Positions 42,054 through 50,015 of a DNA stretch of 64,000 nt are shown piece by piece. The notes under the pieces are model-generated. The model saw only the letters and a list, made by a program, of their open reading frames with translations. It had not been told where the DNA came from and made no database searches. The translations under genes were made by a program, and so were the position numbers. Every line of letters starts with the position of its first letter. Position 1 is the stretch's first letter. The DNA comes from Streptomyces sp. NBC_01231 (lineage in GTDB: Bacteria > Actinomycetota > Actinomycetes > Streptomycetales > Streptomycetaceae): positions 3,038,001 to 3,102,000 of the forward strand of contig CP108521.1 of assembly GCA_035999765.1 (NCBI GenBank), written 5' to 3'.

Positions 42054-43256
42054 GTGCCCGAACCAGAGACCCGCCGCCCCGACGCCGCCGTACCCGTCCA
42101 CTCGCACCCAGCGACCCTGAAGCGGCTCGAGCAGTCGTCCGGCAGTCTCGCCGCGCAGGCGATCGCGCGCATGGACGAGACGCTGCCGTGGTACCGGGCC
42201 ATGCCCCCGGAGAACCGTTCCTGGATCGGGCTGGTGGCCCAGGCCGGTATCGCCGCGTTCACCGAGTGGTTCCGGCACCCGGACGCGCCCCAGGCCATCT
42301 CCACCGATGTCTTCGGGACCGCGCCGCGCGAGCTGACCAGGGCCATCACCCTGCGCCAGACCGTCGAGATGGTGCGCACCACGATCGAGGTCATGGAGTC
42401 CGCGATCGACGAGGTGGCGGCCCCGGGCGACGAGTCCGTCCTGCGTGAGGCGCTGCTGGTGTACGCCCGCGAGATCGCCTTCGCGACCGCCCAGGTGTAC
42501 GCCCAGGCGGCCGAGGCACGCGGCGCCTGGGACGCCCGGCTGGAGTCGCTCGTGGTGAACGCCGTGCTGAGCGGCGAGGCCGACGAGGGGGCGGTGTCCC
42601 GGGCCGCCGCGCTGGGCTGGAACTCGCCCGAGCACGTGTGCGTGGTGCTGGGGCCGGCGCCCGACGGTGACAGCGAGCTGACCGTCGAGGCCATCCGGCG
42701 GGCCGCCCGGCACGCCAAGCTCCAGGTCCTCACCGGTGTGCTCGGCGCCCGGCTCGTGGTGATCGCGGGTGGCAGCGACAACCCCCTCGCCGTGGCCAAG
42801 TCGCTGATCGGGCCTTATGCGCCGGGGCCGGTCGTGGCGGGACCCGTGGTGTCCGATCTGCTGGCCGCGACCCGGTCCGCGCAGGCCGCCGCCGCCGGGC
42901 TCAAGGCGTGTTCCGCCTGGCAGGACGCCCCGCGGCCGGTTCTGGCGGACGATCTGCTCCCGGAACGCGCGATGGCCGGTGACCCGGGCGCGCGTGAGCA
43001 GTTGGTGGAGGAGATCTACAGACCGCTGGAGGAGGCGGGGTCGGCACTCCTGGAGACGCTCTCCGTCTATCTGGAACAGGCGAGCAGTCTCGAAGGCGCC
43101 GCTCGTATGCTCTTCGTTCATCCCAATACCGTGCGCTACCGGCTCCGACGTGTGACTGACGTCACCGGGTGGTCACCCTCCGATGTACGGTCGGCGTTCA
43201 CGTTGCGCATCGCGCTCATCCTGGGGCGTCTGGCCGACGGCGATCTCCAGCTCTAG
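42054..43256 (+). CDS. fasR: FasR, PucR-type activator of fatty acid synthase genes
   Basis: A 400-residue regulator directly upstream of fabD. The C-terminal ~70 residues carry the PucR HTH_30 domain: LLETLSVYLEQASSLEGAARMLFVHPNTVRYRLRRVTDVTGW. The GGDEF-like middle domain (AWDARLESLVVNAVLSGE...) is typical of the CdaR/PucR group. In Streptomyces coelicolor the orthologous gene in this exact place is known to bind the fabD promoter and activate the fab operon. GTG at 42054 has no ribosome site. Identity rests on position and domain architecture; target binding is from the known orthologue. Confidence 0.85.
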   Translation: MPEPETRRPDAAVPVHSHPATLKRLEQSSGSLAAQAIARMDETLPWYRAMPPENRSWIGLVAQAGIAAFTEWFRHPDAPQAISTDVFGTAPRELTRAITLRQTVEMVRTTIEVMESAIDEVAAPGDESVLREALLVYAREIAFATAQVYAQAAEARGAWDARLESLVVNAVLSGEADEGAVSRAAALGWNSPEHVCVVLGPAPDGDSELTVEAIRRAARHAKLQVLTGVLGARLVVIAGGSDNPLAVAKSLIGPYAPGPVVAGPVVSDLLAATRSAQAAAAGLKACSAWQDAPRPVLADDLLPERAMAGDPGAREQLVEEIYRPLEEAGSALLETLSVYLEQASSLEGAARMLFVHPNTVRYRLRRVTDVTGWSPSDVRSAFTLRIALILGRLADGDLQL

Positions 43257-43265
43257 GCTTTTGTC

Positions 43266-43331
43266 GGGGGTCCACAAAACCCCCTCGTGTTCTTCGTCCC
43301 TGTCCTCACGGGCGGTCGTGGCCGTCCACAA
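43266..43331 (+). promoter_or_regulatory. fabD promoter region repeats, FasR site candidates
   Basis: GTCCACAA occurs at 43270-43277 and 43324-43331. A GGGGGT/ACCCCC hairpin with loop CCACAAA covers 43266-43284. These lie in the 89-bp gap before fabD. FasR is known to act on this promoter in the genus; which repeat it uses is not known from sequence. Confidence 0.4.
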
Positions 43332-43345
43332 GAGAGAGTGTGAGA

Positions 43346-44302
43346 GTGCTCGTACTCGTCGCTCCCGGCCAAGGCGCCCAGACGCCCGGCTTCCTGACTC
43401 CCTGGCTCGAACTCCCCGGTGTCCGCGGCACCCTCGAGGCGTGGTCCGAGGCCGTGCAGCTCGACCTGATCCGCTACGGCACCGAGGGGGACGCGGAGGA
43501 GATCCGCGACACCGCCGTGGCGCAGCCGCTGCTGGTCGCGGCCGGACTCGCCTCCGCGTACATGCTCTTCGACGACCCGGCGGACCTGCCCCGCAAGGTC
43601 GGCGCGCTCGCCGGGCACAGCGTCGGCGAACTGACCGCGGCCGCTCTCGCCGGGGTGCTCCCTGCCGAGGAGACCGTCCGGCTGGTCCGGGCCCGTGGCC
43701 TGGCGATGGCCGAGGCCGCCGCCGTGACCGACACCGGCATGTCGGCGCTGCTCGGCGGTGACCCCGAGGTGAGCGTCGCGCACCTGGAGAAGCTGGGCCT
43801 GACCCCGGCGAACGTCAACGGCGCCGGCCAGATCGTGGCCGCGGGCACGCTGGAGCAGCTCGCCGTGCTGAACGAGGACAAGCCCGAGGGCGTCCGCAAG
43901 GTCGTCCCGCTCAAGGTGGCCGGCGCCTTCCACACGCACCACATGGTTCCCGCGGTCGACGCGCTGGCGAAGGCCGCCGAGACCCTGACGCCCGCCGACC
44001 CGAAGGTCACGTACGTCTCGAACAAGGACGGGCAGGCCGTCACCTCCGGTGCCGAGGTCGTGGCGCGGCTGGTCGGCCAGGTCGCCAACCCGGTCCGCTG
44101 GGACCTGTGCATGGAGACCTTCAAGGAGCTCGGCGTGACCGCGCTGATCGAGGTGTGCCCCGGTGGCACGCTGACCGGTCTCGCCAAGCGGGCGCTGCCC
44201 GGTGTGCGGACGCTGGCGCTCAAGACCCCCGACGACCTCGACGCCGCTCGCGAGCTCATCGCTGCGACTGCTACACCTGCCGCTGACGCGGCGGGCGCCT
44301 GA
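43346..44302 (+). CDS. fabD: Malonyl-CoA:ACP transacylase
   Basis: A 318-residue enzyme that loads malonate from CoA onto acyl carrier protein. GTG at 43346 (MLVLVAPGQGAQTPGFL) is the family start, with GAGAG about 8 nt upstream; a GTG 6 nt earlier is possible. The nucleophile elbow AGHSVGEL has Ser92, the oxyanion motif PGQGAQ lies at residues 7-12, and the His motif AGAFHTHHM follows near 196. It is the first gene of the fabD-fabH-acpP-fabF operon and serves both primary fatty acids and, in this genus, polyketide synthases. Confidence 0.95.
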   Translation: MLVLVAPGQGAQTPGFLTPWLELPGVRGTLEAWSEAVQLDLIRYGTEGDAEEIRDTAVAQPLLVAAGLASAYMLFDDPADLPRKVGALAGHSVGELTAAALAGVLPAEETVRLVRARGLAMAEAAAVTDTGMSALLGGDPEVSVAHLEKLGLTPANVNGAGQIVAAGTLEQLAVLNEDKPEGVRKVVPLKVAGAFHTHHMVPAVDALAKAAETLTPADPKVTYVSNKDGQAVTSGAEVVARLVGQVANPVRWDLCMETFKELGVTALIEVCPGGTLTGLAKRALPGVRTLALKTPDDLDAARELIAATATPAADAAGA

Positions 44303-44320
44303 CAAGGGAGCCTGGAGAGC

Positions 44321-45352
44321 ATGTCGAAGATCAAGCCCAGCAAGGGCGCCCCGTACGCGCGGATCCTCGGGGTGGGCGGCTACCGCCCCACCCGGGTCGT
44401 GCCGAACGAGGTGATCCTCGAGACGATCGACTCGTCCGACGAGTGGATCCGCTCGCGCTCCGGCATCGAGACGCGGCACTGGGCGAACGCCGAGGAGACC
44501 GTGGCCGCGATGTCGATCGAGGCGTCCGGCAAGGCGATCGCCGATGCCGGGATCTCCGCCGAGCAGATCGGCGGCGTGATCGTCTCGACCGTCTCGCACT
44601 TCAAGCAGACCCCGGCCGTCGCCACCGAGATCGCCGACAAGCTCGGCACCGACAAGGCCGCCGCCTTCGACATCTCGGCCGGCTGCGCGGGCTTCGGCTA
44701 CGGCCTGACCCTCGCCAAGGGCATGGTCGTCGAGGGGTCCGCGGAGTACGTCCTGGTCATCGGCGTCGAGCGGCTCAGCGACCTCACCGACCTGGAGGAC
44801 CGTGCCACGGCCTTCCTGTTCGGCGACGGTGCGGGCGCGGTCGTGGTCGGTCCCTCCGACGAGCCGCACATCGGTCCGACGGTGTGGGGTTCCGAGGGCG
44901 ACAAGTCCGAGACGATCAAGCAGACGGTGCCGTGGAACGAGTTCAACGTCGGCGACGTCTCCAAGCTCCCGCTCGACAGCAAGGGCAACGTCAAGTTCCC
45001 CGCGATCACGCAGGAGGGCCAGGCGGTCTTCCGCTGGGCCGTGTTCGAGATGGCGAAGGTCGCCCAGCAGGCGCTGGACGCGGCCGGGATCAGCCCGAGC
45101 GAGCTGGACGTCTTCATTCCGCACCAGGCCAACGAGCGCATCATCGACTCGATGGTGAAGACTCTCAAGCTGCCGGAGCATGTCACGGTCGCCCGTGACG
45201 TGCGCACCACCGGCAACACCTCGGCCGCCTCGATTCCGCTCGCAATGGAGCGGCTTCTGGCGACCGGCGAGGCGAAGAGCGGCGACACCGCGCTCGTCAT
45301 CGGATTCGGGGCGGGTCTCGTCTACGCCGCCACTGTCGTTACCCTCCCCTAG
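44321..45352 (+). CDS. fabH: 3-oxoacyl-ACP synthase III (KASIII)
   Basis: A 343-residue initiating ketosynthase that condenses acyl-CoA primers, including branched ones in Streptomyces, with malonyl-ACP. The triad is complete: Cys122 (ISAGCAGFGYG), His (IPHQANERI) and Asn (RTTGNTSAASIP). ATG at 44321 follows GGAGAGC, 18 nt after fabD. Its branched-primer preference gives the iso/anteiso fatty acids expected in the genus, an inference from family knowledge. Confidence 0.95.
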   Translation: MSKIKPSKGAPYARILGVGGYRPTRVVPNEVILETIDSSDEWIRSRSGIETRHWANAEETVAAMSIEASGKAIADAGISAEQIGGVIVSTVSHFKQTPAVATEIADKLGTDKAAAFDISAGCAGFGYGLTLAKGMVVEGSAEYVLVIGVERLSDLTDLEDRATAFLFGDGAGAVVVGPSDEPHIGPTVWGSEGDKSETIKQTVPWNEFNVGDVSKLPLDSKGNVKFPAITQEGQAVFRWAVFEMAKVAQQALDAAGISPSELDVFIPHQANERIIDSMVKTLKLPEHVTVARDVRTTGNTSAASIPLAMERLLATGEAKSGDTALVIGFGAGLVYAATVVTLP

Positions 45353-45433
45353 GCACTGCGTGCCGGATCATCAGGTCCGGGACGGAGTCCAAACAGCCAA
45401 CACCCCCTGGAAAACAACGAAGGAGCGCCCACC

Positions 45434-45682
45434 ATGGCCGCCACTCAGGAAGAGATCGTCGCCGGTCTCGCCGACATCGTGAACGAGATCGCCGGCATCC
45501 CGGTTGAGGACGTCCAGCTGGACAAGTCCTTCACCGACGACCTGGACGTCGACTCGCTGTCCATGGTCGAGGTCGTCGTCGCCGCCGAGGAGCGCTTCGA
45601 CGTCAAGATCCCCGACGAGGACGTCAAGAACCTCAAGACCGTCGGTGACGCGACCAGCTACATCCTCAAGCACCAGGCCTGA
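45434..45682 (+). CDS. acpP: Acyl carrier protein of fatty acid synthesis
   Basis: An 82-residue acidic helical protein that carries acyl chains on a 4'-phosphopantetheine arm. The attachment Ser41 sits in DDLDVDSLSMVEVVVA. ATG at 45434 has AAGGAG upstream. It is the third gene of the fab operon, between fabH and fabF, the order typical of Streptomyces. No second ACP is seen nearby. Confidence 0.95.
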   Translation: MAATQEEIVAGLADIVNEIAGIPVEDVQLDKSFTDDLDVDSLSMVEVVVAAEERFDVKIPDEDVKNLKTVGDATSYILKHQA

Positions 45683-45780
45683 TCCTCAGGCCGGTTGCCT
45701 GCCCCGCCACCCGGCGGTGGCGCCGTATGTCCCCGCCTCGTCGGGGGTAGTCCTCCCGATCCGTTGGAGAAAGAATTCCC

Positions 45781-47061
45781 GTGAGCCCGACCAATCGCAC
45801 CGTGGTCGTCACCGGTATCGGCGCAACCACACCGCTGGGTGGCGACGTAGCTTCCACTTGGGAAGGGCTGGTCGCCGGCAAGTCCGGCGTCACGGTCCTG
45901 GAGCAGGAGTGGGCCGCCGATCAGGCGGTCCGCATCGCCGCGCAGATCGCCGTGGAACCGACCGAGGTCATCCCTCGGCCACAGGCCCGCCGCCTGGACC
46001 GTTCGGCGCAGTTCGCGCTGATCGCGGCAAAGGAGGCGTGGGCCGACGCCGGCTTCACCGGCAAGGCGGGTGAGGACGGGTCCGACGGGTCGGTCGACGC
46101 CGACCGGCTCGGCGCGGTCATCGCCTCCGGCATCGGTGGCGTGACGACTCTGCTCGACCAGTACGACGTGCTGAAGGAGAAGGGCGTCCGCCGCGTCTCC
46201 CCGCACACCGTCCCCATGCTGATGCCGAACAGCCCCTCGGCGAACGTGGGCCTGCTCGTGGGCGCCCGGGCGGGCGTGCACACGCCGGTCTCCGCCTGCG
46301 CGTCGGGCGCCGAGGCCATCGGCTACGCCATCGAGATGATCCGCACCGGCCGCGCCGACGTCGTCGTCGCGGGCGGCACGGAGGCGGCGATCCACCCGCT
46401 GCCGATCGCCGCGTTCGGCAACATGATGGCGATGTCCAAGAACAACGACGACCCCGAGGGCGCCTCGCGTCCCTACGACACCGGCCGTGACGGCTTCGTC
46501 ATGGGCGAGGGTGCCGGCGTGATCGTCCTGGAGTCGGCCGAGCACGCCGCCAAGCGTGGTGCCCGGGTGTACGCCGAGGCGGTCGGGCAGGGCATCTCCG
46601 CCGACAGCCACGACATCGTGCAGCCGGAGCCGGAGGGGCGCGGCATCTCGCACGCCCTGCAGAACCTGCTGGAGCGCACCGACCTGAACCCGGCGGAGAT
46701 CGTGCACGTCAACGCGCACGCGACGTCGACGCCGGCCGGTGACGTGGCCGAGCTGAAGGCGCTGCGCAAGGTGTTCGGCGACGACGCCGACCACATGGCG
46801 GTCTCCGCGACCAAGTCGATGACCGGTCATCTGCTGGGTGGCGCGGGCGGTGTGGAGTCGGTGGCGACGATCCTCGCCCTGTACCACCGGGTGGCTCCGC
46901 CGACCATCAACGTGGAGAACCTCGACCCGGAGGCGGAGGCCAGCGCGGACATCGTGCGCGGTGAGGCTCGCAAGCTGCCGGTGGAGGGCCGTATCGCCGC
47001 CCTGAACGACTCGTTCGGGTTCGGCGGGCACAACGTGGTGCTGGCGTTCCGTTCCGTGTGA
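45781..47061 (+). CDS. fabF: 3-oxoacyl-ACP synthase II (KASII)
   Basis: A 426-residue elongating ketosynthase. Active-site residues are Cys173 (PVSACASGAEA), His in VNAHATSTPAGD and His in KSMTGHLLGGAGG. GTG at 45781 follows TTGGAGAAAG. It extends acyl-ACP by two carbons per cycle with malonyl-ACP and closes the operon. A hairpin terminator follows, shared with the converging DUF3145 gene. Confidence 0.95.
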   Translation: MSPTNRTVVVTGIGATTPLGGDVASTWEGLVAGKSGVTVLEQEWAADQAVRIAAQIAVEPTEVIPRPQARRLDRSAQFALIAAKEAWADAGFTGKAGEDGSDGSVDADRLGAVIASGIGGVTTLLDQYDVLKEKGVRRVSPHTVPMLMPNSPSANVGLLVGARAGVHTPVSACASGAEAIGYAIEMIRTGRADVVVAGGTEAAIHPLPIAAFGNMMAMSKNNDDPEGASRPYDTGRDGFVMGEGAGVIVLESAEHAAKRGARVYAEAVGQGISADSHDIVQPEPEGRGISHALQNLLERTDLNPAEIVHVNAHATSTPAGDVAELKALRKVFGDDADHMAVSATKSMTGHLLGGAGGVESVATILALYHRVAPPTINVENLDPEAEASADIVRGEARKLPVEGRIAALNDSFGFGGHNVVLAFRSV

Positions 47062-47084
47062 CAGCGCCGTGAAGCCGTTACTGG

Positions 47085-47121
47085 AAATGGCCCGGTCTCC
47101 CCTTGGGAGGCCGGGCCGTTT
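47085..47121. terminator. Terminator after fabF (bidirectional)
   Basis: AAATGGCCCGG pairs with CCGGGCCGTTT (11 bp, one T-G pair), flanked by A and T runs, which suits termination in both directions. Confidence 0.8.
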
Positions 47122-47144
47122 GCCGTCGCTCTGGACGACCTGCC

Positions 47145-47639
47145 CTAGACGACCTGGTGGAGCCACCGCACGGGCGCGCCCTCGCCCGCGTATCTGAAGG
47201 GCTCCAGTTCGTCGTCCCAGGGCTTGCCCAGCAGCTTGGCGATCTCCGCCTCCAGGTCCGTCTCGCCGTGCTGGGACCGTGTCAGCGCGGCGCGCAGGCG
47301 GTCCTCCGGGATCAGGATGTCGCCGTGGATGCCGGTGACGGCGTGGAAGATGCCGAGTTCGGGGGTGCAGCTGTAGCGCTCGCCCTCGGCGGTGACGCAG
47401 GGCTCGGCGGTCACCTCGAAGCGCAGAAGGTGCCAGCCTCTCAGCGCGGACGCCAGTTTGGAGGCCGTGCCGACCTCGGCCTGCCAGGAGAACTCCGAGC
47501 GCCAGGTGCCGGGCGCGGCGGGCTGCCGGATCCAGTCGAGGTTGACGCGTGTGCCGAGCACCCCGGCGATGGCCCACTCGACGTGCGGGCACAGCGCGCG
47601 CGGCGCGGAGTGCACGTACAGAACTCCACGTGTCGTCAC
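47145..47639 (-). CDS. DUF3145 domain-containing protein
   Basis: A 164-residue protein beginning MTTRGVLYVHSAPRALCPHVEW. The GTG at 47639 is selected because GGAGG lies 6 nt upstream and homologues start there; a longer frame upstream is not supported. Conserved pieces include TRVNLDWIRQPAAPGTWRSEF and FEVTAEPC..GERYSCTPELG. It is a cytoplasmic actinobacterial protein of unknown function that sits next to fabF in many species, perhaps tied to lipid metabolism. Confidence 0.85.
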   Translation of the reverse strand: MTTRGVLYVHSAPRALCPHVEWAIAGVLGTRVNLDWIRQPAAPGTWRSEFSWQAEVGTASKLASALRGWHLLRFEVTAEPCVTAEGERYSCTPELGIFHAVTGIHGDILIPEDRLRAALTRSQHGETDLEAEIAKLLGKPWDDELEPFRYAGEGAPVRWLHQVV

Positions 47640-47953
47640 CGGGACCTCCGGGCAGAGCGGGACATCTTGCCGACTGGCGGACGGCAGTCCGTGGCGGGCA
47701 GCCACGTTGAGGGCGAGGCTACCGTGCGGCGGCGCAAGGAGTGTGACGTACCGTCCGTCCGGATGCCCCGAAACGCCCGCCATTCACCCGGCAGGACGCT
47801 AGTACGGGTGCGAACCGTTGCGTGCCGCCCCTCGGGAACTCTCGCGCGTTGTTATGGAGGGACGGCCTTTTCCGCGATTTCTGTCATCACGGCCATCACA
47901 GAACGACACAGCGGCAGACCGCACAGCACCCGACGACCGAGGGGACCAACCGG
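47640..47953. other. Divergent intergenic region between DUF3145 and the SGNH gene
   Basis: A 314-bp gap holding both promoters. On the minus strand a TAGCCT box is visible near 47717; on the plus strand CTAGTACGGG near 47798 and TTGTTAT near 47850 are weak candidates. GAGGGGA at 47938-47944 is the SGNH ribosome site. No gene or repeat is supported. Confidence 0.45.
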
Positions 47954-48841
47954 ATGCGCAAGCAGGGCCAAGGCTCGCGTGCCGTTCTCGCCGCCCTGGC
48001 GGCGACCGTTCTGGGTGTCACCGGCTGCGACGCCGTCGGTGGCAACTCGCCCGGGCCGAGCGGCACCGGCGCCCAGAAGGCGAAGCCGAGGCCGGCCTGG
48101 GACAGCAGCCCGGCCTCGGTCGCGGCCGTGGGCGACTCCATCACCCGCGGCTTCGACGCGTGCGCGGTGCTGACGGACTGCCCCGAGGTGTCGTGGGCGA
48201 CGGGCGGCAGCGCCGAGGTCGACAGTCTCGCCGTACGGCTGCTGGGGAGGGCGAAGGCGGCCGAGCGGAGCTGGAACTACGCGGTGACGGGGGCGCGGAT
48301 GGCGGACCTGCCCGGTCAGATGGGCCAGGCGGCGGCGAGGAAGCCGGGGTTGGTGGCGGTGATGGCGGGGGCGAACGACGCCTGCCGGGCCAGCACCTCG
48401 GCGATGACCCCGGTGGCGGACTTCCGCGCCGACTTCGAGGACGCGATCAGGATCCTGCGCCGGGCCGCGCCCAAGACGCAGGTCTACGTGGCGAGTGTGC
48501 CGAACCTGAAGCGGCTGTGGTCCCAGGGGCGTACCAACCCGGTCGGCAAGCAGGTCTGGAAGCTGGGCATCTGCCCGTCGATGCTGGGCGACGCGGACGC
48601 GCTGGACGCGGCGGCCACCGAGCGGCGGAACACCGTCGAGCAGCGGGTCGAGGACTACAACAAGGTGCTGAAGGAGGTCTGCGCCAAGGACCGCCACTGC
48701 CGTTTCGACGGGGGCGCGGTGCACGACTACCGCTTCGGCACCGGCCAGCTGAGCCAATGGGACTGGTTCCACCCCAGTGTGAACGGACAGGCGCGGCTGG
48801 CGGAGATCGCCTATCGGGCGGTCACGGGGAAGAAGGCGTGA
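47954..48841 (+). CDS. SGNH/GDSL hydrolase lipoprotein
   Basis: A 295-residue secreted esterase or lipase. ATG 47954 (MRKQGQGSRAVL) follows GAGGGGA. The lipobox VTGC gives an acylated Cys at residue 25. Blocks of the SGNH fold are: I VGDSITRGF (Ser nucleophile), II with TGARMADL, III MAGANDAC (Asn), and V DWFHPSVNG (Asp and His). The enzyme is thus anchored outside the membrane and probably cleaves acyl esters. It is 75 nt upstream of the aldose epimerase gene but has its own start region. Confidence 0.85.
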   Translation: MRKQGQGSRAVLAALAATVLGVTGCDAVGGNSPGPSGTGAQKAKPRPAWDSSPASVAAVGDSITRGFDACAVLTDCPEVSWATGGSAEVDSLAVRLLGRAKAAERSWNYAVTGARMADLPGQMGQAAARKPGLVAVMAGANDACRASTSAMTPVADFRADFEDAIRILRRAAPKTQVYVASVPNLKRLWSQGRTNPVGKQVWKLGICPSMLGDADALDAAATERRNTVEQRVEDYNKVLKEVCAKDRHCRFDGGAVHDYRFGTGQLSQWDWFHPSVNGQARLAEIAYRAVTGKKA

Positions 48842-48916
48842 CCGACTTGACCGACCTCATCGACCTCGCTGTCGGGACCCGGCGTGACCTGGGGCCGGTG
48901 ACCTAAAGTTCCGCAC

Positions 48917-49906
48917 ATGAACGAACTCTTCGCCACACTTCCCGACGGCACCCCGGTCCATCGCTGGACCCTGGAGCGGGCGGGGGTCCGGGTACGCGTC
49001 CTGTCGTACGGCGGGATCGTGCAGTCGGCGGAGGTCCCGGACCGTGACGGACGCGCGGTGAACGTGGTGCTGGGATTCGCGGACCTGGACGGCTATCTGA
49101 CCCACCCGGAGCCGTACTTCGGCGCGCTGGTCGGACGGTACGCGAACCGGATCGCGGGCGGCCGTTTCACGCTGGACGGCCGGACGCACGCGCTCGCGCC
49201 CAACAACCCGCCCAACTCCCTGCACGGCGGCGAGAGGGGCTTCGACAAGCGGGTGTGGGACGTGCGGCCCGTCGAGCACGGTGTGCGCCTGAGCCGGGTC
49301 GCCGCTGATGGCGAGGAGGGTTTCCCGGGGCGCCTGGAGGTCTCGGCGACGTACACCCTGACGGAGTCCGGGGCGCTGCGGATCGCGTACGAGGCGGTCA
49401 CCGACGCGCCGACCGTCGTGAACCCCACCAACCACAGCTACTTCAACCTGGGCGGGTCCGGCGGCGCGGGCGGGCAGGAGCTGCGGATCGCCGCCTCCCG
49501 GTACACCCCCGTCGACGCGGACCTGATCCCGACGGGTGTCCTGGCGGAGGTGGCGGGCTCGCGCTTCGACTTCCGCGAGGCACGCGAGACGGGCGCCGGG
49601 TACGACCACAACTTCGTGCTCGACAAGGGCGTGACGCCGGCCCCCGTGGAGGTGGCCGAGTTGTACGATCCCGCGTCCGGGCGGGTCCTGTCCGTCGCGA
49701 CCACCGAGCCGGGTCTCCAGCTGTACACGGCGGACCACCTGGGCGAGCCCTTCGCGCCCGGCGACGGCGTCGCGCTGGAGACCCAGCACTTCCCCGACTC
49801 CCCCAACCGGCCGGAGTTCCCGAGCACGGTGCTGCGGCCGGGCGAGGTGTTCCGGTCGGAGACGGTGTACGGGTTCTTTGTGCGCCGGGGATCCGCTTCT
49901 CGGTAA
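48917..49906 (+). CDS. Aldose 1-epimerase (galactose mutarotase family)
   Basis: A 329-residue galactose mutarotase-fold enzyme that interconverts the alpha and beta forms of hexoses. Conserved motifs include GRYANRIAGGRF, NSLHGG (first His region), NPTNHSYFNL (catalytic His near 175) and VALETQHFPDSPN (Glu region near 286). A TAAAGT -10 box at 48904-48909, 8 nt before the ATG, indicates a leaderless transcript. It has no gal operon nearby but neighbours sugar-acid and glucosidase genes. Confidence 0.85.
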   Translation: MNELFATLPDGTPVHRWTLERAGVRVRVLSYGGIVQSAEVPDRDGRAVNVVLGFADLDGYLTHPEPYFGALVGRYANRIAGGRFTLDGRTHALAPNNPPNSLHGGERGFDKRVWDVRPVEHGVRLSRVAADGEEGFPGRLEVSATYTLTESGALRIAYEAVTDAPTVVNPTNHSYFNLGGSGGAGGQELRIAASRYTPVDADLIPTGVLAEVAGSRFDFREARETGAGYDHNFVLDKGVTPAPVEVAELYDPASGRVLSVATTEPGLQLYTADHLGEPFAPGDGVALETQHFPDSPNRPEFPSTVLRPGEVFRSETVYGFFVRRGSASR

Positions 49907-49957
49907 GGCCGGAGACTGTGCCGCCGGAGGCCGTCGGGCCCCGCTGAACGTCGTGAA

Positions 49958-49989
49958 CCCCGGCCCAGGGGTCAGGTCCCGGGCCGGGG
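49958..49989. terminator. Terminator between epimerase and beta-glucosidase genes
   Basis: A 9-bp stem (CCCCGGCCC/GGGCCGGGG) with a 14-nt loop in the 109-bp gap between converging genes. Confidence 0.7.
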
Positions 49990-50015
49990 CTGCTCATGGG
50001 GGAACTTGTCCCGGA

